From Aphanomyces cochlioides (taxonomy: Eukaryota; Oomycota; Saprolegniomycetes; Saprolegniales; Verrucalvaceae): a DNA stretch of 64,000 bases. The notes below the pieces were generated by a model that made no database searches, had not been told where the DNA came from, and worked only from the letters and a program-made list of their open reading frames with translations. Location of the stretch: the NCBI GenBank assembly GCA_019828595.1, contig JAHQRK010000052.1, positions 44,712 through 108,711 on the forward strand, given 5' to 3'. Shown here piece after piece: positions 1-9,013 of this stretch. Position numbers and translations under genes: made by a program. Every line of letters starts with the position of its first letter. The stretch's first letter is position 1.

Positions 1-417
1 GCTGCCAGGAGCATTCGCCCCACGAAGAAACCCATTGCATCTGCTCTGACGCGTCAAGACCTCGAGCGTAATCAACGAGTGTCGTCAGATCGTGTGCTTG
101 TGGAGAACATGTTTGGCAGAACCTGTCAACTATGGAAGATTGCGTATACGACGTTTACGTGGTCTGAAGGCAAGTACGACATGGTGCAACGCCTTGTCTG
201 GGCTCTCACCAACTACCATACGTCAATGCATCCCTTACGAGTTCAAGATGGCGGGTTCTATCGCGAAGTACTGGCGCGGTACTACAGTATGGGTGAAGGC
301 CGTGCTGAGAAACGCCGGCACCAACGTCAAGCCAGTGAGGATAGACGCAATGTGCGTCTCGAGTTTGATCGCGCGGGAAGACAAGGATTACTAGATTCTC
401 AATTGTCTCAAATGTAG
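1..417 (+). CDS. DDE_Tnp_4-type transposase, C-terminal part (cut by window edge)
   Basis: Frame 1 is open from the first base and corresponds to residues 281-418 of the 418-aa transposase complete at 14029-15285. The stretch holds the third catalytic acid, the glutamate of VENMFGR (E315 in the full protein), and a basic Arg/Lys-rich tail. The first two catalytic aspartates lie upstream of the window. The sequence appears identical to both full copies, so nothing suggests inactivation here; only the window edge truncates it. Confidence 0.8.
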   Translation, partial: AARSIRPTKKPIASALTRQDLERNQRVSSDRVLVENMFGRTCQLWKIAYTTFTWSEGKYDMVQRLVWALTNYHTSMHPLRVQDGGFYREVLARYYSMGEGRAEKRRHQRQASEDRRNVRLEFDRAGRQGLLDSQLSQM

Positions 418-556
418 GTATGTCTCTACTGTAGGTCTTCTTAGTTTTTGTAATCATACATTAACATAAAGTGGGGGCTGCTCAAACGGGGGCCATGCTC
501 CTTTTTTTCTACCATAGGGACAAAATTTTCCTGCTACCTTTCACGGCCCACCGATA

Positions 557-635
557 TGGTAGCCCTCACGGGGACTCGAACCCGGGTCAGCTTCTAAGGT
601 GTTCCAAGTCTTAACAACTAGCCCGTGTTGGAACC
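557..635 (-). tRNA. tRNA-like sequence (probable pseudo-tRNA or Pol III-type module) inside the transposon
   Basis: On the minus strand there is a near-consensus B box (GGTTCGAGTCC), an A-box/D-arm-like stretch (GGGCTAGTTGTTAAG) about 30 nt upstream, and a 3' end reading GGGCTACCA. The T arm pairs at 4 of 5 positions. The 5' side does not pair with the 3' acceptor strand and CCA is encoded, so this is not a normal tRNA gene. A degenerate tRNA or SINE head carried by the transposon is most likely. Confidence 0.35.
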
Positions 636-1078
636 TTGAAAACGAGCCACATTTCTCGCAAAAAGTAAATATGTCTCTCAACTGACCATGTGTTTACACA
701 ATTACAGTTCATTTTCACATATTATCCTTTTTATATCAATTTCACTTATCAAATTGTAATTATTCTGTTTATAGTATTGAAATACGCTATATAATATAAA
801 TTTTGTCATATTAAAAAAGTCATGTTCTCATATAAAACTTGGTTTTTGATACTTGGGTCTAATACTACCCGTAGTATGTATTAACAATGGGCTAACGTTA
901 GACGTAAACAGACGTGTCATATTGTCCAATCCTTTGTCAAGAGAACCTGAAATAATCCACTCACCTTGTGTCGACCAAGTATTCGTTTTGCTCGATTGCA
1001 GCGTTCGCGGAACGATTCTTGCAACCGCAGCGTTGCATGTTGTGTCTTGAAATGCCACAACGAAGAGCAGTGTTTGTG

Positions 1079-1095
1079 TCATTGTCGAAATTGCC
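1079..1095 (+). promoter_or_regulatory. Oomycete-like Inr+FPR core promoter of gene A
   Basis: TCATTGTCGAAATTGCC resembles the oomycete initiator (TCATTYY) plus flanking promoter region (CAWTTTNYY). It sits 17 nt before the ATG, giving a very short 5' UTR. The same element at the same spacing precedes genes B and C and the decayed copies. Confidence 0.6.
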
Positions 1096-1112
1096 GTCAA
1101 GAAATATCTCCC

Positions 1113-1631
1113 ATGCGTGTCTTGATCCCCCTTGCGCTGGCTATTTCTACCGTCGTGGCTTTCAACCAACCTCGCCAAGACTCGTCATTTATGGCGACCC
1201 ATCAGCAAGTCCGCACGGACTCTGTGATCCAAGAAAACCGCATTCTGCAGCAAGACGCGTCATTCGCTTCGTACTACACGCCTAAGAGACAACTGGTAGC
1301 CAATGGTCTCCTGAGTTGTTTCGGAGGCAAGTGCGGCAAATCCGCCAACAAGCCTGCTAGCCAACCTGCTAGGCAACCTGCTAGCGAAGACCCGCATAGG
1401 ACCCAGGTCTATCCCTTTGCGCCTGGTGCGAAAGAGAGAATTGCGAAGCACAGGCAAGAACGGGCGCAAGAACGGGCGAATAGGCCTCCGGAGCCCAAGA
1501 AACAAATCGAATACCCCAAAGACATGCGTTCGGAAAGTGACCGCCGTGCTGATATAGCTGGAGTGTTTCCTCTCGCGCCTGGTGCGAAAGAGAGAATTGC
1601 GAAGAAGAGGCAAGGGGCATCTTCGTCTTAA
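1113..1631 (+). CDS. Small secreted protein, family member A (copy 0)
   Basis: 172-aa protein. Residues 1-16 form a signal peptide (hydrophobic 3-16, cleavage VVA|FNQP). The mature N-terminus has RILQ at 43-46, an RQL at 59-61 and a two-cysteine patch (C69, C74). From residue 80 the chain is rich in Pro, Gln, Ala, Arg and Lys, with PASQPA/PARQPA repeats and two copies of a P(F/L)APGAKERIAK unit at 101-112 and 153-164. The reading frame is open 49 codons further upstream, but the conserved promoter lies between, so the ATG giving MRVLIP is chosen. Probably exported; the target is unknown. The RxLQ at 43-46 is at the position of an oomycete RxLR motif, but the last Arg is Gln. No known enzyme domain is visible. 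Identical copies lie at 11903, 15981 and 20058. Confidence 0.7.
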   Translation: MRVLIPLALAISTVVAFNQPRQDSSFMATHQQVRTDSVIQENRILQQDASFASYYTPKRQLVANGLLSCFGGKCGKSANKPASQPARQPASEDPHRTQVYPFAPGAKERIAKHRQERAQERANRPPEPKKQIEYPKDMRSESDRRADIAGVFPLAPGAKERIAKKRQGASSS

Positions 1632-1752
1632 AGTCGCTCGCGTAGCCGTCAAAGTTAGTGCACCTCACTGAAGCAGTCACATGTGTCCATTTCGGACTAT
1701 ATTTTTGAATGTACTCGTTTAAGCATTTGCACGTTCTTAACACTTCATTAAC

Positions 1753-2034
1753 ATGCAACAATTTCCACGATGCTACAAGAGCCCCAACGCGTATGTGTTA
1801 TTGATGAGTGGAGGAGAACTTTCGTCCTATCCCCCCGGCCATTTCGGCTACATCGCCTCTGAAATCGCATTTGATACAACATTTTCTGCACGTGGTACAT
1901 TCATGGCCATGAGCAATCACGATAGCATTCAGACACTTGGCATGACGCTCATCCCGCGCTTCAAGAGCCACGAGGCATGCATGATAAAACACGTGGGACG
2001 AGCATTGTACATGCCTCTTGGACGCGCGCTTTAA
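1753..2034 (+). CDS. Small ORF downstream of gene A, doubtful
   Basis: 93 codons from ATG, 121 bp after gene A. No family is recognised. A Cys/His-rich frame without ATG is open on the opposite strand (1798-2064). In the copies after 16638 and 20715 a C6 run has become C5 (around 1831), shifting this frame, so there is no sign that coding is preserved. Confidence 0.12.
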   Translation: MQQFPRCYKSPNAYVLLMSGGELSSYPPGHFGYIASEIAFDTTFSARGTFMAMSNHDSIQTLGMTLIPRFKSHEACMIKHVGRALYMPLGRAL

Positions 2035-3067
2035 CTTGTGCGCGTCATGTATGCTAACAACCACGTGGCAACAAAGCCATGAAGGTCGAGTCTCGTCAAG
2101 TTCTACTACTATTAGTAGTATGCTTTAAGAGGACAGGATATTCTCTTCTCCAATTCGAACTCATGGGGATTGATTCGATGCAATGCGATATCTCTCAACA
2201 CGCAGGTGGTGTCATAAGAATACTAACGACGCACTGTTCTACCATGCAAAGCCAAACTGACTTATGAAATGGACTTTTATAGCAGTGCAGTACACTCCGG
2301 CTTACTATTAATAGTACAGAAAAGCCTCCCACGAGGAAATCTTATCGTACAGTATGAACTGTTGAAATCAATAAGTATTAAATGACAAAGGTATTATCAA
2401 GTGTGTTACTGTTTGCCATTGGTGAGAATATTTGGAGGCTGAGCAGTAAATCAAAAGGTTCATTATGAGATTATTCATGATGGATAAAATTGAAAGCAGA
2501 GTACACAAGAGAAAATGCTGAATGATTGGAAACAAGGACAAATTGAATAGGCGTGAGTGTAAGGTTAGAATCTAGTCACGAGACGATCAAAACCAACAAA
2601 CTCATTTCTTATGGTGATTACATGGGCAGCTGGTGAGTATTCGATATGGTCATCTTAGATTGGATACTTGGACTATGATATATTATGTACTGTCAAAAGT
2701 AATATTTGAACCTCTGAAAAATGCTTTCTTCGTGGGAGGCTTCACTGTATGGCTTATGGAATCCAGTCGGTTTCTAGCCGTTCTCCTTCCACATGTCTCT
2801 CGACCAGCAAACCAAGGATGCGCTCCTCGCCGCATCCATTTCAAGATACAATACTACCCGTAGTATGTATTAACAATGGGCTAACGTTAGACGTAAACAG
2901 ACGTGTCATATTGTCCAATCCTTTGTCAAGAGAACCTGAAATAATCCACTCACCTTGTGTCGACCAAGTATTCGTTTTGCTCGATTGCAGCGTTCGCGGA
3001 ACGATTCTTGCAACCGCAGCGTTGCATGTTGTGTCTTGAAATGCCACAACGAAGAGCAGTGTTTGTG

Positions 3068-3084
3068 TCATTGTCGAAATTGCC
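3068..3084 (+). promoter_or_regulatory. Core promoter of gene A' (copy 0)
   Basis: TCATTGTCGAAATTGCC, 17 nt before the ATG, identical to gene A. Confidence 0.6.
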
Positions 3085-3101
3085 GTCAAGAAATATCTCC
3101 C

Positions 3102-3566
3102 ATGCGTGTCTTGATCCCCCTTGCGCTGGCTATTTCTACCGTCGTGGCTTTCAACCAACCTCGCCAAGACTCGTCATTTATGGCGACCCATCAGCAAGTC
3201 CGCACGGACTCTGTGATCCAAGAAAACCGCATTCTGCAGCAAGACGCGTCATTCGCTTCGTACTACACGCCTAAGAGACAACTGGTAGCCAATGGTCTCC
3301 TGAGTTGTTTCGGACGCATGTGCGGCAAATCCGCCAACAAGCCTGCTAGCCAACCTGCTAGGCAACCTGCTAGGCAACCTGCTAGGCAACCTGCTAGCCA
3401 GCCCAAGCGAGGGCAGAGAAAGCAAATGGAAGAAAGACATTACGCTCGACGCGGAAATCTACAGTGGACAGGCAAAGGAGTCCCGAAGGAGCGTCAAAGT
3501 TCGGGTCGTCTTAACCGTCAAACTTCGACTGCAGGAATTTCGGATTCAGAAATTGAACCACGTTAG
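3102..3566 (+). CDS. Small secreted protein, family member A' (copy 0)
   Basis: 154 aa. The first 70 residues (signal peptide with VVA|FNQP cleavage, RILQ 43-46, RQL 59-61) match gene A exactly. It departs from residue 72 (GRMCGKS instead of GGKCGKS). The C-terminus then has several QPAR repeats (about 81-100) and a new tail containing RQSSGRLNRQTS, a signature shared with family members B and C. So A and A' are tandem paralogues with exchanged C-terminal halves. The upstream 0.25 kb is also shared with gene A; the downstream sequence is not. A second copy is at 22046-22510. Confidence 0.68.
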   Translation: MRVLIPLALAISTVVAFNQPRQDSSFMATHQQVRTDSVIQENRILQQDASFASYYTPKRQLVANGLLSCFGRMCGKSANKPASQPARQPARQPARQPASQPKRGQRKQMEERHYARRGNLQWTGKGVPKERQSSGRLNRQTSTAGISDSEIEPR

Positions 3567-4235
3567 CCCAAAAGAACAGCAATCAACAGCATCAGTTGGA
3601 GATAAATTCAATCGCACATGCAGGATACTGTTCTGGATAATTCAACTTTCGTCTTTGGCTATAACCTACTTTTTGCGTTTAAATCTGCACCCTAAACCCC
3701 CAATGCCATGCAAGGACTTAACATCCAAAGTTCCAACGCAAAGCCCCAAATGATCGTATCTCAACTTCGCCCTAGAGGTGAGGGTGGTTCTAATTCCAGG
3801 AGCTTTTCTCCTCGAGTCAGCCGTTCCATGATTAAATAAAGCCTCAGAAGTTAACAAGATGGCCAATGAGCCCGCTATTCAAGGTATTGCAGTACAGAAA
3901 ATATGTGTTACTGAGTTTCTTCTGGTGGTCGCAGCTCGAAAGTAGTTGCAACGATTTAACCTCGGCGGATTGCAACAGAATACCAGACCTGCGTCTAATG
4001 CTTGTTGGCTCGACTTGGGGCGGCTCAAGCCTGAAATGTCAACGCAAAAGCCGCATAGAAATGCAATGAGGTTCCAAGAGGTAAATCGCGAGAGGATCTG
4101 CTAGGGTGAGCTTGTCATAGCTCACGACACCTCCCTCTCGGCACAGAGTATGATAGAGCTAACGAGGGTTCCGACGGCCGGGGCTAGCTTGCGTACGGCT
4201 ACCCGAGCCTTGCAGACCAAGTTTCAACTATCGGG

Positions 4236-4325
4236 TTAAACTTCCCGAGCTTGTCTGCTAAAGCTACACGGGTTTACCCACCTGAAATTGCCCGAGCTTT
4301 GACGACCAAGGCGACCCGAGCTCCC
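4236..4325 (-). pseudogene. Remnant of a secreted-family C-terminal repeat
   Basis: The minus strand reads GSSGRLGRQSSGNF, then a diverged tail and a TAA. It matches the SSGR(L/Y)xRQSS repeats of members B and C. No start codon or signal peptide is nearby, so this is a leftover 3' end of a lost minus-strand gene. Confidence 0.4.
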
Positions 4326-5029
4326 AGGCTTGTTTTAACTGGGCCTCTCATTTCCGTAGTCGATTGTTTCTCTGGCTGGAAAGTAAAGGCGCTTTCGTGA
4401 GTTCTATGACGGTCGCCTGGATAGGCGCCGTTCGTTTTAAGGGCTCTTCTTTGAGGCTGTCTTGAGTTGGTTGGACCTCCCACGCACAAGATTTGGAGTT
4501 CAGAAAACCTTGTTAGTTGGCTGAGGTTAATTCTAAACTGACTCGCAATCCTCCTCTGTAGTTTCTACATTTGTTCGATCTTGGCGGAGCTCTTGGCGGT
4601 AGATAGAAGGATTTAGCCAGTTGGTCAACGTCTTCAAACGTCTTCATAGAACATTGACATTGTGCTCTTCAAAACCGTCACAGTTCACCTCGTGAAGTGG
4701 ATGTCTCGATTTGTTTTCGATCCAGCATGGTGGCTCCCACGACGCAGCGGGTGATCTAAGCCTCAGTGGCGAAATTACTTGATATATGCTCTTGAAAATC
4801 CAACAGCCCGCCCCACGAATCTGGAACGCTACAGTACTTCACTGTCATTACAAGAAGGCTTGCAACGCAGGGGCAAGGGTGAAGGGGGAAGTACGCTTCT
4901 CTATGGGGAAGGAGCGCAAATTATCGAGCAAGAGGTGGGGCCACTCTTGTCTCGATGGGCGCTGCATGTATGGTGTTATTCATCGGGAGATGGATGTAGC
5001 GCCATCCTTTCGGAATACTGTACTCGAGC

Positions 5030-5059
5030 AACACTGGGTACCGCGTGGTACCCAGTGTT
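5030..5059. repeat. Hairpin, 13-bp perfect stem with 4-nt loop
   Basis: AACACTGGGTACC, loop GCGT, then its exact reverse complement. It is followed by an AATATTATAATATA stretch. The copy at 23974-24003 is identical. Confidence 0.7.
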
Positions 5060-5114
5060 CCCGCAGAATATTATAATATAGAGGTATTTCAAATAAAGCG
5101 GGGACGGTTGGAAC

Positions 5115-5464
5115 TGTTGATTTCCATGCTCTACTATGAGCCTCTGAGTTGTCTATTGCCTGACCAGTTGGAATTCCTCGTCCATTATGACAATTGATGT
5201 ACGGTGCTTTGTCAGGGTTAGGGATATATCTATTCCCGGCACCCCTTAGAGTAGTCGCGTGGCTGTCTCTCTTACTCCTGTAAATACACCTCTTACATCA
5301 CGTGTCTTGTTAGCTCGCACTGGCTCCACAACGGCGCTTCGACGCCAGAAACCAGACGTCGACTCCGCCGTGGCCATCTGCAAAGACGACTGACATTCAG
5401 AGTGGCGAATGGAGGGATCCCCTTATACTAAAGGTAATGTTCCACCATGTTCACCAAATCAATA
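5115..5464 (+). repeat. Copia 5' LTR (350 bp), truncated copy
   Basis: Starts TGTTGATT and ends AATCAATA, imperfect inverted termini, and corresponds to 24059-24408. Confidence 0.85.
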
Positions 5465-5685
5465 GGTTATGAGCCCAAGGGGCTTCCCACACCTTGGATG
5501 GATGGAACAAGGTGGAGCCACCTTGTATGCGTCCTTCTGTGGCTGTAGCTCGAATGTACGATCCACGGCGGCGAAGGACAAAGGCTCCTCCAACCACCAC
5601 CCGCGAGTTCTTCCATTATGGAAGAATCACTCGCCAATGGGCGGCGGTTTCTAGCTTCTCAGTTCCATTCGTCTTTGCAAGCGAG

Positions 5686-6407
5686 ATGGCACGCCGACGA
5701 GAGAGTCCTCGACGTCGGTCATACCATAGAAACAGGAGATCATCCAGTCGCGACAGCGAACGACGGTCTCAAAGCAGGAGCTACAGGCACAGCTCCAGCC
5801 GAGACCGTCCACGGTCATACTATGGACCGAATTCACCATCCCGCAGCACTGCCAACGTGCAACAACGAGGAGCGCCGTCCGTCGACAGACATCGGCGTGA
5901 TGCGAATGAGCTGTGGAACGTCCAAACGTTCAGCCATAGCAACGAGTCAAGGCCGTTGGAGCCGTCATGTGGCTCCCAACGAAAAGCTTTGTTGGGAACA
6001 ATTTCCACTATTGGCTCAAAGCCATCCGAAACCACTTGAAGGCAGCGCGACTCTGGGATATCGTCGCTGGAACGGAAAACCGACCATCGACACCAGGCGA
6101 GGGTGCCCAATGTGACCACCTCGATCGGTTGGCCGTGACACTGCTCATGGACTCGATTCGAGATGAACTTCTTCTCGGAGTCAGCGGTGAAGAATCAGCT
6201 GCTAGCATCTGGGAGACCATATGCAACAAGTACCTCGAGGTCAAATGGGGAACGAGTGCCAGCCTCCTTGGGAAGCTGACCAACCTCAAGATGGCTAGCG
6301 GCTCTGATGTAAACGAGCACCTCACAGTATTCAGAGAACACTCTGAGAAGCTCAACGAGATGGGCGAAGGGTTGAAGACCAGTCAACTAACAGCGTTGCT
6401 GCTTGGG
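5686..6407 (+). pseudogene. Copia gag, 5' fragment with frameshift
   Basis: An Arg/Ser-rich N-terminus (MARRRESPRRR, several RSxSR runs) starts at 5686. The Gag core (NNFHYWLKAIRNHL and following) continues in another frame from about 5950, so one indel separates them. The copy at 24630 has the same indel. The core is cut after LTALLLG by the junction at 6407. Confidence 0.7.
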
Positions 6408-7190
6408 CATAGCTTCGAAGGATGTCTTCGAGAACGCGATTCGCGCGTTCGGTCTGACCATCAGACTCCGGATGGTCCGAGCTGGACATGTTTAACGTCG
6501 TCCCGCAGAGCGCGAACAGCGCTCGCCAAAAATGGGACGTAAACCGAGGATCTCGATCCGAGACGATACTGGACAGGAGTCCAAAATGACAATAGACGTT
6601 GTCAAAGAAAAGGCGAGCTGACTGCTCCGCCGTAATGGATGCCTTAACAGGCAGCGCGATCAGGTACTTGGATGCGCGATCGACAAGGGTGAAGATACCC
6701 GTATTGCCCGACTTGTCACAGGGCAAGCCAAAAATGAAGTCCATGCTGACGGACTCCCACAGTTCCAGTGGGACGTCGAGGCTCTGTAGCGGAGCCTGGG
6801 AGTATGGGGCGGCCTTGACGGCCTGACATACGCCACACGATGCGACAAAACGTGCCACCGCCTTATACAGGCGAGGCCACCAAAATGAACGGGCGACGGA
6901 CAGATATGTCTTCTCGCGGCCATAATGGCCGCCGCTCGCAGTGTCGTGAAATTCGCGGATGATCTCCGCACGGAGAGTCGGGTCGCACGGCACAGCCACT
7001 CGTGGGGCGTCCCCCGGAGTGACTGAATACCACAACAAATCGTCGTGGAAGGTGAAACGTCCGATCTGGACTACCTTGGTGGAAAGCGATTTGCCAGCGG
7101 TAATGGCATCAATCGTCCGGTTAAGGGCAGGATCGAGGCTGTACACTCCTCGAATGCGATCAAACAAGTCCGAACGGACTTCGGATAGGG
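6408..7190 (-). pseudogene. Ty3/gypsy integrase, truncated
   Basis: Minus-strand frame with an HHCC zinc-binding region (HDTASGGHYGREKTYLS ... CGVCQ) and the rve core: SMDFIFGLP (first D), SDRDPRF (second D) and SDGQTERAN (E). All three catalytic acids are present. The chain stops making sense after the LEDILRSY region because the DNA passes into the truncated copia at 6407, so the integrase C-terminus is missing. Confidence 0.75.
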
Positions 7191-7825
7191 CAGCGCGCAA
7201 AATTAACAACACGCTCTTGGAACTTAGCGTAGTTGTGGAGCCACGTCGTGGTGTCGAGCGAAATACGCGCCAGCATTCGGTTGGCCCAGATGGCCACGTA
7301 CTCAAATTTAGTTTCGTCCCGCAAGAGAGAAACAGGAACAAACGCGCGCATACCACCAAAGCGGCGCTGGTCTTGTCGGATCGAAGGCCATTCGGCCATA
7401 TCGACGATGACGGGGTTGCAGGTTTCCCACAAAGTCACTGCGAAGGCAACCCCCGCCGCAAAATCACTTTTTGAATCGCCGCGCAGGCGAGAAGGCAATT
7501 GCGCCAACAAATCTCGAAACTTGCCCGGATCGGGCGTGCCACTGCGAGAGGCTGTGAAGCCTGGCATTTGATCAAAGGTCAGATCGCATCCTGTGTCGGA
7601 TGCCTGACACCGCGCGTGGACACCACCGCCAAGCCGAGTTTGGCCCACACGGATCCAAAGGTTCTCAAGGTATTTGGCGCGCCCCTGCGCCGGCGCTGCG
7701 CTTTGCTCGCGACTGCCCAGATCGGGCGAGGGCGGCGTGTACTCGTAATCGACCTCTTCGTCAGCGTACATTTTTGAAAATGTTCCTGATTGGCTCAGCG
7801 AGAGCCAATGTGGTAGTTGGAACAC
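7191..7825 (-). pseudogene. Gag-like ORF of the gypsy fragment
   Basis: An acidic N-terminus (YADEEVDYEYTPPSPDL) is followed by about 110 residues resembling a capsid region (FRDLLAQLPSRL ... WLHNYAKFQERVVNFAR). The assignment rests mainly on position upstream of integrase and is tentative. The frame changes where integrase begins, consistent with an internal deletion. Confidence 0.35.
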
Positions 7826-8455
7826 ACCAGTCCCAGTTCAGACGGGACTGTGAAGGGATTACCCCCAGCGAGGGAGGCATCTCTGCAAGGCTTACGGGCT
7901 TTCGCCTTAAGTGTGGGAGGATGTCACCTTGCCATGTCTGGCAGGTACATAAGATGAGGGCGCGGTCTGTGCATTGACCTGGCGCCCTGCAGTAGCGGTT
8001 CCCCGCGCTCTGCTGTGTGAACGACTGGCCTTGGGAGGCCACAGAAGTTGAAGCTCCTAGTGAGGCTGTGCGATAGCCAACGAAAAACAAGACAGGAATG
8101 AGACTTAGGTTGCTTTAACTTTAATTCACTCTTACACTTCAGTCGCAGTTCACACGCGCCTGATATCCTCTGCGCCCGGTTACACAGGTTGACCGAGCTT
8201 TGTCGGCTAAGGGAACTTGAGGACAGGGGTCGCTGAGATGAAGACTGGTTTGACTCTCAAGTCTTTGAAGTCTCTGAGGACTATCATTTGTCTACACCAG
8301 ACTTTAAGGAGCTTCCGATGCAAAAATGCAGTGATGACATGGCTGTATTGAAAGCTTTATGAAGGAAAGAACGAGAGAGAATCTGGAAAACTACGAGCAG
8401 TTCATCCGAAGTTTCCAAAATCCTCTCAAGGGATTGCGATGGCGAGAATCTTGGG
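7826..8455. other. No intact gene; possible LTR debris and a duplicated tail of gene C
   Basis: 7826-8150 may be degraded LTR or leader of the gypsy fragment but shows no paired terminus. 8165-8290 read on the minus strand gives PQRLQRLESQTSLHLS, a diverged copy of the gene C tail at 8540-8630, implying a local duplication. Confidence 0.4.
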
Positions 8456-8979
8456 CTAACGACGGCTCAGGCGACCCGAGCTTTGTCGGCTGAAGGAACT
8501 TGAGCTTTGTCGGCTAAGACTACCTGAGCTACGTAGGCTGAGAGAACTTGAGCTTTGTCGGCTAAGGGACAGGGGGCCGCTGAGACTGGTTTGACTCTGT
8601 TGCCTTTGAAGTCTCTGAGGGCTCTCATTTGGGCTACCGGTATAGCGGAAAGTGGTGTAATCAGAGCGTAGGGAGAGACTATCCGATCGTTGGCTACGTC
8701 CAGTGGACCTGCTGCCCTGACCCGTAAAACAGCATTTAAGCCAATTTCCATTCGCTCTCAATCGTCTCGCAGAGAAGTTGTTGGAGGCGGCATACTCTTC
8801 ATAGCCCGACACAGAGTGGCCTTGACCACCGCCGACCTTGTCATCACGGTCGCCTTGCAGAAGAAGTCGATCGCTGTCTGCAGAGTCGATGGGTTTTTTT
8901 TAAGCACCAAATTAACTCGTGGCTGGCTAAAAGCCACGATCGCAGTGGCTGCAAGTGCTAGGGGGATCAACAGACGCAT
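8456..8979 (-). pseudogene. Secreted family member C, frameshifted
   Basis: ATG at 8979, 17 nt after the conserved promoter. Signal peptide of 16 residues with cleavage IVA|FSQP, the same register as A and B. The frame breaks at an A8 run (around 8890); in the next frame the family features resume: DRLLLQGD (aligned with the RxLQ of A and B), then SARRLRANG and a CC pair, then a long Ser/Arg/Gln tail with repeated SRQSS units ending SSGRLSRR. The RRLR here is an exact RxLR match. A one-base loss in the homopolymer is the simplest explanation; it could be a sequencing error. Confidence 0.6.
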
Positions 8980-8996
8980 GACAGTGGCAGCTGGAA

Positions 8997-9013
8997 GGTA
9001 ATTTGCACAATAA
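8997..9013 (-). promoter_or_regulatory. Core promoter of member C
   Basis: The minus strand reads TTATTGTGCAAATTACC, 17 nt before the ATG; one base off the B version (TCATT) in the initiator part. Confidence 0.55.

Larger units (their letters stand above)
1..860 (+). mobile_element. 3' part of a PIF/Harbinger-like DNA transposon
   Basis: The window opens inside a transposon whose two full copies lie at 13643-15728 and 17720-19805; base 1 matches 14869 and 18946. The right terminal inverted repeat ends at 860 (GATACTTGGGTCT) and is followed by the 3-bp target duplication AAT at 861-863. It contains the transposase C-terminus and a tRNA-like sequence; the remaining 200 bp is AT-rich and non-coding. 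Confidence 0.8.
861..2849 (+). repeat. Host tandem unit carrying secreted gene A (copy 0)
   Basis: About 1,989 bp starting at the right flank of the transposon and ending at the empty insertion site in front of gene A'. It contains promoter, gene A and about 1.2 kb downstream. Other copies: 15729-17716, 19806-21793 and 11823-13639 (5'-truncated). Downstream of the gene are palindromic short motifs (TACTACTATTAGTAGTA) and two small ORFs of doubtful value (1753-2034, 2079-2267). No convincing gene lies between 2268 and 2849. Confidence 0.85.
3567..5109. other. No intact gene; decayed secreted-family tail and a hairpin
   Basis: About 1.5 kb between A' and the copia LTR, duplicated at 22511-24053. 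Short ORFs (for example 4779-5081) have no recognisable content. The supported items are the family tail remnant at 4236-4325 and the hairpin at 5030-5059, entered separately. Confidence 0.6.
5115..6407 (+). mobile_element. Ty1/copia element, 5' part only (truncated copy)
   Basis: Same element, insertion site and left target duplication (GGAAC at 5110-5114) as the complete copia at 24059-29983, so it was duplicated after insertion. It contains the 5' LTR (5115-5464), the half-tRNA primer site (5465-5477) and the start of gag. Identity stops at 6407, where gypsy sequence of opposite orientation begins. Confidence 0.85.
6408..7825 (-). mobile_element. Ty3/gypsy fragment with internal deletion
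   Basis: Minus-strand gypsy sequence carrying a gag-like ORF joined to integrase, with no protease, reverse transcriptase or RNase H between. It is cut at 6407 by the copia junction. No clear LTR was found at 7826-8150. Confidence 0.65.

Noticed and set aside
557..635. Functional tRNA gene
   Set aside because: The acceptor strands do not pair and CCA is encoded; kept only as tRNA-like.
966..1112. Longer upstream start for gene A
   Set aside because: The conserved core promoter lies within this extension and the signal peptide begins at the inner ATG.
1113..1160. A|F at the signal-peptide cleavage as an ASAFAP plastid-targeting motif of algal heterokonts
   Set aside because: The sequence after it is not a transit peptide (no Ser/Thr/Arg-rich stretch), the RxLQ and promoter fit oomycetes better, and no plastid gene is present.
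1260..1652. 130-codon minus-strand frame across gene A, with copies
   Set aside because: It is the antisense shadow of the repetitive gene A tail, with no independent start, promoter or domain.
1798..2064. Cys/His-rich minus-strand frame resembling a zinc finger
   Set aside because: It lacks an ATG, is frameshifted in two of four otherwise identical copies, and its Cys/His spacing matches no known finger.
7826..8150. LTR of the gypsy fragment
   Set aside because: No paired LTR, target duplication or primer site could be found.
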